A stretch of DNA of 6,847 bases from Ramlibacter sp. (GTDB lineage Bacteria; Pseudomonadota; Gammaproteobacteria; Burkholderiales; Burkholderiaceae_C): assembly GCA_028292185.1 (NCBI GenBank), contig JAQGMT010000382.1, positions 1-6,847 of the forward strand. The letters are read 5' to 3'. Position 1 is the stretch's first letter. Each line of letters begins with the position of its first letter. The notes under the pieces were generated by a model. That model was not told the origin of the DNA. It worked only from the letters and a program-made list of their open reading frames with translations, and made no database searches. The position numbers and the translations under genes are program-made. Shown piece by piece: positions 1-5,554 of the stretch.

Positions 1-1765
1 AATGCTCGGTGCCCAGGTAGGCGGCGCGCACGGCGGGGCTTTGCTGCACTTCGCGCGGCGTGCCTTCCATGAGCTGCGTGCCGAACTCCATCACCACCAG
101 CCGGTCGCACACCTCCATCACCAGGTCCATATCGTGTTCGACCAGCAGGATGCTGATGCCCTCGCCCTTCAGTTGGCGCAGCACTTGCACCAGTGCCTGC
201 TTTTCCTTCAGGCGCAGGCCCGCGGCGGGTTCGTCCAGCAACAGCAAGGCGGGGTCGGCGCACAGTGCGCGCGCGATCTCCAGTAAACGTTGCATGCCCA
301 TCGGCAGGTTGCCGGCGGTCTCGTGCAGCATCTCGCCCATGCCGATGCGTTCCAGCTGCCTCTGCGCTTCCTTGAACAGCATCCGCTCCTCCTGGCGATC
401 CCATCGCGCCATCGCCGCGAGCACGCCCTTGTGCCCGCGCGTGTGCGCGCCGAGCGCGACATTTTCCAGCACCGTCATGTCGGAGATCATCTTCACGTGC
501 TGGAAAGTGCGGGTCACGCCCTTGCGGGCAATCACGCGCGAGGGCAGGCCGGCGATCGGCTCGCCGCGGAAGCTGACGGCGCCGCGCGTCAGACTCAGCA
601 CACCGGTGAGCAGGTTGAAGGTGGTGGACTTGCCGGCGCCGTTGGGGCCGATCAGCCCGACGATCTCGCCGGCGCGGACCTGGAAGCTGATGTCGTTCAC
701 CGCCACCAGCCCGCCGAATTCCTTGCGCACCGATTGCACGTCCAGCACCAGTTCGCCGGCGGCGGGCTTGTCCTTGTGCGCGAGCGCGGGTGCATCCGCC
801 CAGTCCATGTTGCGGCGAGCGCGGGGCAAGCGCCGATCGACGAAATCCCAGATCCCATCCGGCGCGTATTTCAGGATCAGCACCAGCAGCACGCCGAAGA
901 CGATGGTTTCATAACTGCCGCTGGCGCCGATCAGCCGCGGCAGCAGCACTTGCAGCTGGTCCGCCAGCAGCTTGGTGATCGTCACGCCGGCGAGGGCGCC
1001 CCAGACATGCCCCGCGCCGCCCAGCACCGTCATGAACAGGTATTCGATGCCCATGTTCACGCCGAAGGGCGAGGGATTCACCGAGCGCTGGAAATGGGCG
1101 TAGAGCCATCCCGAAAGCGACGCGAACAGCGCCGCCAGCAGGAAGATGCCGATCTTGAAGCGCAGCGTCGGGATGCCCATGGATTCGGCCATCAAGGTGC
1201 CCGACTTCAGCGAGCGGATGGCCCGGCCCACGCGCGAATCGAGCAGGAATCCCAGGCTCAAGGTTCCCAGCAGCACCAGCGCCGATGTGAAGAGAAAGAA
1301 CACACGGCCTTGCCCGATGTTCCACCCGAACAGCGACAAGCCGGGAATGTTCAGGATGCCGTCGTACTTGCCCAGGGCGTCGAGGTTGCCCATCAGGTAA
1401 TACAAGGCCAAGCCCCATCCCAGCGTGGCCAGCGGCAGGTAATGGCCCGACATGCGCAGCGTGATCCAGCCCAAGACCAACGCGCTGGCGAGCGTGAGTG
1501 CAAGCCCGACCAGCAGCGTGAGCCAAGGGGACATTCCGGCATTCACCGTGAGGTAAGCGCTGGTGTACGCGCCGACGCCGACGAACGCCGCCTGGCCGAA
1601 CGAGGTGAGCCCGCCGATGCCGGTGAGCAGCACCAGGCCCAGCACCGCGAGCGTGGCGATGCCGATGTAATTGAGCTGCGTGATCCAGAATTCGGGGACG
1701 GGCAGTACCGCGAGCAGCACGATGCCGATCACCAGTGCGGCCAGCCCGGCGCGGCGCAGGCTCAC
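1..1765 (-). CDS. LivM-LivG fusion: ABC importer permease fused to ATP-binding domain (3' end cut by window)
   Basis: One uninterrupted frame of 588 codons joins a LivM-type inner-membrane permease to a LivG-type ATPase of a HAAT (branched-chain amino acid/amide) importer. Residues about 1-315 are hydrophobic with several membrane segments, the LivM hallmark GIGGLTSFGQAAFVGVGAY (about 49-67), an EAA-like coupling loop (about 175-198) and the typical late LivM segment around KYAPDGIW (299-306). A polar linker (about 311-337) leads to the ATPase: Walker A GPNGAGKST (373-381), Q-loop Gln422, signature-like LPMGMQR (487-493), Walker B LLLLDEP (507-513) and switch His544. The visible end, AAYLGTEH, is the usual LivG C-terminus, so few residues are missing. 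The GTG start at 1765 lies one base after the livH stop, with GAGGA eight bases upstream, which indicates translational coupling. LivM and LivG are separate proteins in E. coli; fusions are known in Burkholderiales. The substrate is unproven; a separate LivF is expected beyond the left edge. Confidence 0.93.
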   Translation of the reverse strand, partial: MSLRRAGLAALVIGIVLLAVLPVPEFWITQLNYIGIATLAVLGLVLLTGIGGLTSFGQAAFVGVGAYTSAYLTVNAGMSPWLTLLVGLALTLASALVLGWITLRMSGHYLPLATLGWGLALYYLMGNLDALGKYDGILNIPGLSLFGWNIGQGRVFFLFTSALVLLGTLSLGFLLDSRVGRAIRSLKSGTLMAESMGIPTLRFKIGIFLLAALFASLSGWLYAHFQRSVNPSPFGVNMGIEYLFMTVLGGAGHVWGALAGVTITKLLADQLQVLLPRLIGASGSYETIVFGVLLVLILKYAPDGIWDFVDRRLPRARRNMDWADAPALAHKDKPAAGELVLDVQSVRKEFGGLVAVNDISFQVRAGEIVGLIGPNGAGKSTTFNLLTGVLSLTRGAVSFRGEPIAGLPSRVIARKGVTRTFQHVKMISDMTVLENVALGAHTRGHKGVLAAMARWDRQEERMLFKEAQRQLERIGMGEMLHETAGNLPMGMQRLLEIARALCADPALLLLDEPAAGLRLKEKQALVQVLRQLKGEGISILLVEHDMDLVMEVCDRLVVMEFGTQLMEGTPREVQQSPAVRAAYLGTEH

Positions 1766-1766
1766 G

Positions 1767-2807
1767 TCAGTGGTCCTCGTCCGAGTGGCCGTGCGTGACC
1801 GACAGCCAGAGCAGCACGGGCAGGATCAGCGTGAACACGATCACTTCCTTGAACGCGCTGGCCCAGAACGAGGCGAAGGCTTCGATGATGCCCACCAGCA
1901 GCGCGCCCAGCAGCGCGCCGGGATAACTGGCGAGCCCGCCGATCACCGCTGCCACGAAGCCCTTCAGCCCGATCAGGAAACCGGAGTCGAAGAACACCGT
2001 CGTGGTCGGTCCGATCAACAGTCCCGAGAGGGCGCCGATCAGCGCCGCCATCGCCAGCGTCAGGCGGCCGGCCGACTGCGAGGAGATGCCCACCAGCCGC
2101 GCGCCCAAACGATTCACCGCCGTGGCGCGCAAGGCCTTGCCGCGCAAGGTGCGTTCGAAAAACAGCCACAACAGGACGATGAGCGCGAGCGAAGTCAGGC
2201 CGATGATGACGGCCTGGCCGGACAACGCGAGCGCGCCGAAATTGAAACGGGCGTCCCAGAAGCTCGGGTTGCGGTAACCCTCGGCGCCGAAGAACACCAG
2301 CCCGAGCCCGGTGAGCGCGAAGTGCACGCCGACCGAAACGATCAGCAGCACCAGCGACGACGCATCGGCCAGGCTTTGGTAGGCCAGGCGATAGACGAGC
2401 GGCCCGAAAGCAGTGACCAGGCACAGCGTCAGCGCGGCCTGGAACAGCAGGCTGGTCTGCATGGGTGCGACCCACACCGTCACCAGCGAAATCAGCACAG
2501 GGAAGACCAGGACCTTGGTTGCTGAACGCAAGGCCGCGACCGGCGCGTGGTGATGGCGCCAGTGGCTGTAGCCCTCCGCCGCGGCCGCCAGCGCCGCCAG
2601 CAACAACAGCAGCCAGACGGTGCCGGGAACTTTGCCGGTCTGAAGAATCGCGAGGGTCAGCGCGCCATACGTGACGAACTCGCCTTGCGGAATGAAGATG
2701 ACCCGGGTGACGGTGAACACCAGCACGGTGGCCAGCCCCAGCAGCGCGTAGATGGCGCCATTGGTGAGGCCGTCCACCAGCAGGATGCCGGCGATCGAGA
2801 AGTCCAT
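1767..2807 (-). CDS. livH: LivH-like permease of a branched-chain amino acid/amide-type ABC importer
   Basis: This is a 346-residue polytopic inner-membrane protein of the LivH permease family; the symbol is assigned at family level. The N-terminus has the family pattern of a first helix with DGLTNGAIYALLGLATVLVF (12-31), then QGEFVTYGA (41-49). The cytoplasmic EAA-type loop that docks the ATPase is at about 218-241 (ERTLRGKALRATAVN onward). The late helices around GPTTTVFFDSGFLIGLKGF and GGLASYPGALLGALLVGIIEA are characteristic. It is longer than the roughly 308-residue E. coli LivH. The extra length lies mainly in a loop at about 78-97 with SHWRHHH and an adjoining helix, and it ends in a short His/acidic tail (THGHSDEDH). 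I chose the ATG at 2807. An in-frame TTG at 2828 would add seven residues (MGRGPPT) that look non-native. It is second in the block, 36 nt after the binding-protein stop, and nearly abuts the LivM-LivG fusion. Confidence 0.92.
   Translation of the reverse strand: MDFSIAGILLVDGLTNGAIYALLGLATVLVFTVTRVIFIPQGEFVTYGALTLAILQTGKVPGTVWLLLLLAALAAAAEGYSHWRHHHAPVAALRSATKVLVFPVLISLVTVWVAPMQTSLLFQAALTLCLVTAFGPLVYRLAYQSLADASSLVLLIVSVGVHFALTGLGLVFFGAEGYRNPSFWDARFNFGALALSGQAVIIGLTSLALIVLLWLFFERTLRGKALRATAVNRLGARLVGISSQSAGRLTLAMAALIGALSGLLIGPTTTVFFDSGFLIGLKGFVAAVIGGLASYPGALLGALLVGIIEAFASFWASAFKEVIVFTLILPVLLWLSVTHGHSDEDH
1774..1778 (-). promoter_or_regulatory. Shine-Dalgarno deciding the GTG start of the LivM-LivG fusion
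   Basis: GAGGA on the minus strand is followed by eight bases and then GTG at 1765-1763. It lies inside the last codons of livH, whose TGA stop (1769-1767) sits one base before the GTG. No ATG offers a comparable ribosome site, and the residues after the GTG begin the LivM N-terminus. This supports a GTG start with translational coupling to livH. Confidence 0.7.
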
Positions 2808-2815
2808 GGTGGGAG

Positions 2816-2838
2816 GTCCGCGGCCCAAGCGTGCGGAC
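2816..2838 (-). promoter_or_regulatory. GC-rich intercistronic stem-loop between binding-protein gene and livH
   Basis: In the 36-nt gap the minus-strand RNA reads GUCCGC, an 11-nt loop, then GCGGAC: six perfect G/C-rich pairs. There is no following U-run, so it is not a standard terminator. The only Shine-Dalgarno-like element for livH, a GGA nine bases before its ATG, lies in the 3' arm and would be paired. It may stabilise the upstream mRNA end or make livH translation depend on ribosomes finishing the upstream gene. Function is inferred. Confidence 0.4.
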
Positions 2839-2843
2839 TGCTC

Positions 2844-3989
2844 TTACTTGATGATCGGTTCGAGCTTCCAGTTGCCGTTGACGATCTTCAGGATCACGCC
2901 GGTCTCGTTGGTGTAGCCGGCATGATCGGTCGCGGTGTACTTCACCGTGCCGTGATAGAGCGGGATCGGACCGGCGTTTTCCAGCGCGCTCTTGAGGGCC
3001 GCGCGGAACTCCGGCGTGCCCGGCTTGGCCGTCTTCAGCGCGATGGGCACGATCTTCTGCAGGATGATCGAAGCGTCGTAGGCATGGCCGGCGAACGGGT
3101 TACGGCTGTTCGGGCCATACAGTTTTTCCCACGCAGCGACGTGCGCCATCGCAACCTTCTTGCTCGGGTGATCGGCGGGCAACTGTTCGGCGACGGTGCC
3201 CGGCCCGGAGACGACGTAAGCGCCCTCGACGTCCTTGCCGCCGACGCGGATCAGCGCCATCGACGCGGCGCCGTGCGTCTGGTAGATCTTGCCCTTGTAG
3301 CCGCGTTCGACCAGTGCCTTGTGCGGCATCGCCGCGCCGCTGCCGGAAGCAACGATGAGGATGGCGTCGGGATTGGCGGCCGTGACCTTCAGCGCCTGGC
3401 CGGTGACGCTGGTATCGGTGCGGGCGAAGCGCTCTTCGTCCACGAACTTCATGCCCGTGCCTTCCATCTCCGCCTTCATGTCGCGCAGGAACAGTTCGCC
3501 GTACGCATCCGTGTAGCCCAGGAAGCCGATGGTCTTGACGCCCATCTTCTTCATGTGCGCGACCAGTGCGTGCGACATGACGCGGGTGGATTGCGGCATG
3601 TTGTACGACCACGGCGACTTCGCGACCGAGACGTCGATCGGTGCGAAGGTGATGTGCGGCGTTCCGGTTTCGGAGGCCACGGCGGCGACGGCGTTGGCGG
3701 TCGGCGTCGCGGCGCTTCCCATCAGCATGTCGACCTTGTCCTCGGTCACGAAACGCCGTGCATTCTTGGCGGCGTTGGTCGGGTCGGTGGCGTCATCCAG
3801 GATGATGACCTTCAGTTTCTCGCCGGCGATGCTGGTGGGCCACAGCGCGATCGAGTCCTTCATCGGAATGCCGAGTGCGGATGTCGGCCCGGTCAGCGGC
3901 AGGCTCACGCCGATGGTGACGTCGGCCAGCGCCGCGGCCGATGCGGCCAGCGTTGCGAGGGCAATCAAGGTGGCGCGGAATTGTTTCAT
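2844..3989 (-). CDS. Periplasmic substrate-binding protein of LivK/Peripla_BP_6 family
   Basis: This is a complete 381-residue solute-binding protein for the HAAT-type importer encoded downstream. It opens with a Sec signal peptide: MKQFRAT, a hydrophobic stretch, and a likely AxA cleavage site with Ala22 followed by Asp23. The mature protein starts VTIGVSLPLTGPTSALGIP, the standard first strand and ligand loop of type I periplasmic folds. Further family landmarks are ILDDATDPTNAAKNARRF (63-80), the GSAATPTANAV loop (91-101), IGFLGYTDAYGE (154-165), the hinge-region ASGSGAAMPHKAL (215-226) and GHAYDA (301-306). It ends NGNWKLEPIIK. The length is normal. The ATG has GGAG seven bases upstream, and a promoter with an overlapping dyad lies just before it, so this gene heads its transcript. 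Close relatives are usually annotated as branched-chain amino acid binding proteins, but the family also binds amides, urea and aromatic acids, so the ligand is unknown. Confidence 0.95.
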   Translation of the reverse strand: MKQFRATLIALATLAASAAALADVTIGVSLPLTGPTSALGIPMKDSIALWPTSIAGEKLKVIILDDATDPTNAAKNARRFVTEDKVDMLMGSAATPTANAVAAVASETGTPHITFAPIDVSVAKSPWSYNMPQSTRVMSHALVAHMKKMGVKTIGFLGYTDAYGELFLRDMKAEMEGTGMKFVDEERFARTDTSVTGQALKVTAANPDAILIVASGSGAAMPHKALVERGYKGKIYQTHGAASMALIRVGGKDVEGAYVVSGPGTVAEQLPADHPSKKVAMAHVAAWEKLYGPNSRNPFAGHAYDASIILQKIVPIALKTAKPGTPEFRAALKSALENAGPIPLYHGTVKYTATDHAGYTNETGVILKIVNGNWKLEPIIK

Positions 3990-3996
3990 CTCGGAT

Positions 3997-4000
3997 CTCC
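3997..4000 (-). promoter_or_regulatory. Ribosome binding site of the substrate-binding protein gene
   Basis: GGAG on the minus strand lies seven bases before the ATG at 3989. This good spacing fixes the start, which also coincides with a clear signal peptide. Confidence 0.75.
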
Positions 4001-4014
4001 GGGTGGGCGTGAGC

Positions 4015-4038
4015 GATGCGCGGACAGCCGCCGCGATC
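4015..4038 (-). other. Possible stem-loop at the 5' end of the binding-protein mRNA
   Basis: The minus strand holds GATCGCGG, a seven-base loop, then CCGCGCATC. Eight pairs form if one base (4018) bulges. The promoter proposed at 4071-4043 would start transcription near 4036, so most of this structure would sit at the extreme 5' end of the leader, where such stems can protect mRNA. GC-rich DNA forms such stems by chance, so this is weak. Confidence 0.25.
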
Positions 4039-4041
4039 AGC

Positions 4042-4064
4042 GATTATGGTTATGATCCATAATC
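4042..4064. promoter_or_regulatory. 23-bp dyad operator overlapping the promoter
   Basis: GATTATGG (4042-4049) and CCATAATC (4057-4064) are perfect 8-bp inverted arms around TTATGAT. A nested dyad, TTATG-ATC-CATAA (4050-4062), shares the right arm, so three related half-sites occur in 23 bp. This AT-rich block stands out against GC-rich surroundings. It fills the spacer and -10 of the proposed promoter, as expected for a repressor site. The symmetry would suit a dimeric winged-helix regulator such as GntR or MarR type, but no regulator gene is in the window and the identity is a guess. Confidence 0.6.
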
Positions 4065-4071
4065 AATTCAA
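4043..4071 (-). promoter_or_regulatory. Sigma70-type promoter for the binding-protein/livH/livMG transcript
   Basis: On the minus strand TTGAAT (4071-4066, 4/6 match to TTGACA) is separated by exactly 17 bases from CATAAT (4048-4043, 5/6 match to TATAAT). Predicted initiation near 4036 gives a leader of about 47 nt before the ATG at 3989. It is the only AT-rich segment between the peptidase and the binding-protein gene, which supports a separate start for the second block. Confidence 0.6.
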
Positions 4072-4079
4072 GGCGTGGA

Positions 4080-4100
4080 GGCTAGGACTTTCCCTAGGCC
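4080..4100 (-). other. Weak hairpin spanning the M20 peptidase stop codon
   Basis: Minus-strand RNA GGCCUAGG, loop GAAAGU, CCUAGCC can form seven pairs with one bulged base (4098). The UAG stop (4096-4094) lies inside the 5' arm and loop junction. No U-run follows, so it is at most a weak terminator or a 3'-end protecting structure separating the two blocks. Confidence 0.25.
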
Positions 4101-5518
4101 GCGCCCACGGGCTGTGCGCTCGCCGCGGAGCGAGAAGCGGGCGTGCCGCCGGCCCCCAGGTCCCAATACAAACCGGTCATCACGCCGAGTGCTTCGCGCA
4201 GCAATTCCGGCGGCAGGTGCTCGTTGGGCGCGTGCTGTGAACAACCGGCGTACGAGTGCGGCACCCACACGGTCGGCAATCCGAGCACATCGGTGAAGAT
4301 GTCGTTGGGCAGCGAGCCGCCGAGGTTGGGCAGCACAGCGGTCTTCTTGCCACTGGTGAGATCTATCGACGCAGTGGCCCACGCCACCCACGGGTCGTCC
4401 GGGTCGAGGCGGGTCGCCTGGAACATCTCGTCGTTGGTCGTGGCGACTTGCACCATAGCGAATCCATTGCGGTCCAGGTGGCGGCGCAGCGCCGGCAGGA
4501 AATCATCGGGATCGAGGCCGACGACGAAGCGCAATTGGCAGCGCGCCCACGCGGAGCCCGGAATGGCATTGACCGGCATCTGCGGATTGCCGGTCTTGAA
4601 GGCCAGCACTTCGAACGAACACCAGCCGAACACCCGCTCGGCCGGCGAGAGCCCCGGCTCGCCCCATTCGGGTTCGATCTGCGGACCATTGGCGCCGCCG
4701 TCGACCTCGCAATCGGCAAGTGCGCGCCGCACGGCTTCGGGCAGCGAGGTCGGCACCCATTCGGGGATGAGGATCTGGCCGGTCGGCGTCACGACGCTGG
4801 CGATGGCGTGCGCGAGCTGGATGCCGGGGTTGGAAATCAGCCCGCCCCAATTGCCCGAATGAAGCGCGCCCTGGCGTGCTTCGATGCTGAGGTTGAAGTT
4901 GAGTGCGCCGCGCGAGCCGAGGAAGACCGTGGGCCGCCCGGGTCGCAGGCGCGGGCCGTCGGAGGCCAGCAGCAGGTCCGCATCGAACAGCGCCTTGTTG
5001 TCCGCGCACAGCTCCCGCAGGCCGGGCGAGCCCATTTCCTCGCCCATCTCGATCAGGTACTTGGCGTTGAATCCCAGGCGGCCGCGCGCCTGGATCACGT
5101 TGGCCAGAGCCTGCATGTTGACCGAGTGCTGCCCCTTGTTGTCGGCGATGCCCCGGCCGTACCAACGCCCCTCGCGCTCGGTGAGCGCCCAGGGCGTCAG
5201 GCCTTCATGCCACTCGAGCTCGAGGCCGCGGATCACGTCGCCGTGCCCATAACCGAATACGGTCGGCAGCGCGGCGCCTTCGATGCGCTGCGCAAAAAGA
5301 AAAGGCGCGCGGGCCTTGGGGTGCTGCAACAGCCGGCATTCGAATCCCATGGCTTCGAAGGCAGGGCGAACCTCCTCTTCGAGGTAACGCACCAGCGTGG
5401 CAGCGCGCTCCGGATTCTGGCTCTCGGTGGGAAGGGCGATGCGGCGAGCCAGGACCTGTTTGAATTCGCCGGAATCGAACTGGCGGTAGGCGGCGGCGAG
5501 GGCGGTGGTGCGGGTCAT
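4094..5518 (-). CDS. M20-family zinc metallopeptidase (CNDP/ArgE/DapE-like dipeptidase)
   Basis: This 474-residue cytosolic enzyme has no signal peptide and the length of carnosinase/CNDP-type M20 peptidases, which hydrolyse dipeptides or N-acyl amino acids with two metal ions. The catalytic set is complete by motif. GYGHGD gives metal ligand His92 and Asp94. GRGIADNKGQ gives bridging Asp126. EMGEEMGS gives general base Glu160 and ligand Glu161. ASDGPR gives Asp187. APNEHLPPE gives the last ligand His434. The inserted dimerisation (lid) domain, about 205-350, carries LHSGNWGG with His220, matching the conserved LHSG-x-x-GG of CNDP-type enzymes whose histidine reaches the partner's active site. 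The last ~20 residues are a low-complexity Ala/Ser/Gly tail. The ATG at 5518 follows the importer stop by 36 nt without a clear Shine-Dalgarno, so expression probably relies on the upstream gene. Specificity (dipeptidase, acyl-amino-acid hydrolase or carbamoylase-like) cannot be settled. Confidence 0.92.
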   Translation of the reverse strand: MTRTTALAAAYRQFDSGEFKQVLARRIALPTESQNPERAATLVRYLEEEVRPAFEAMGFECRLLQHPKARAPFLFAQRIEGAALPTVFGYGHGDVIRGLELEWHEGLTPWALTEREGRWYGRGIADNKGQHSVNMQALANVIQARGRLGFNAKYLIEMGEEMGSPGLRELCADNKALFDADLLLASDGPRLRPGRPTVFLGSRGALNFNLSIEARQGALHSGNWGGLISNPGIQLAHAIASVVTPTGQILIPEWVPTSLPEAVRRALADCEVDGGANGPQIEPEWGEPGLSPAERVFGWCSFEVLAFKTGNPQMPVNAIPGSAWARCQLRFVVGLDPDDFLPALRRHLDRNGFAMVQVATTNDEMFQATRLDPDDPWVAWATASIDLTSGKKTAVLPNLGGSLPNDIFTDVLGLPTVWVPHSYAGCSQHAPNEHLPPELLREALGVMTGLYWDLGAGGTPASRSAASAQPVGAA

Positions 5519-5554
5519 GTTGGAGCGTATTGTGATGCTGCAGCCGCCCTGCGG

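Noticed and set aside
290..1798. Plus-strand open frame of 502 codons
   Set aside because: It is antisense to the LivM-LivG fusion, whose motifs are unmistakable. The product is rich in Arg, His, Gln, Ala and Gly with no recognisable domain, typical of a GC-rich shadow frame.
1671..2525. Plus-strand open frame of 284 codons rich in Gln, Arg and His
   Set aside because: It is antisense to livH, crosses the livH/livM junction and has no family resemblance.
2808..2828. Alternative TTG start of livH at 2828
   Set aside because: It would add only MGRGPPT, has no Shine-Dalgarno, and would place the start inside the stem-loop; the ATG at 2807 matches the LivH N-terminus.
2547..4055. Plus-strand open frame of 502 codons
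   Set aside because: It is antisense to the binding protein and livH, has low-complexity His/Arg/Gly-rich composition, and reads through the promoter region. Its equal length to the other antisense frame is coincidence.
4080..4100. Rho-independent terminator after the peptidase gene
   Set aside because: A hairpin is possible but no U-run follows, so I list it only as a weak structure.
5537..5544. Perfect 8-bp palindrome GCTGCAGC in the gap before the peptidase gene
   Set aside because: It is too short and too GC-rich to be more than chance, and there is no nearby promoter or repeat.
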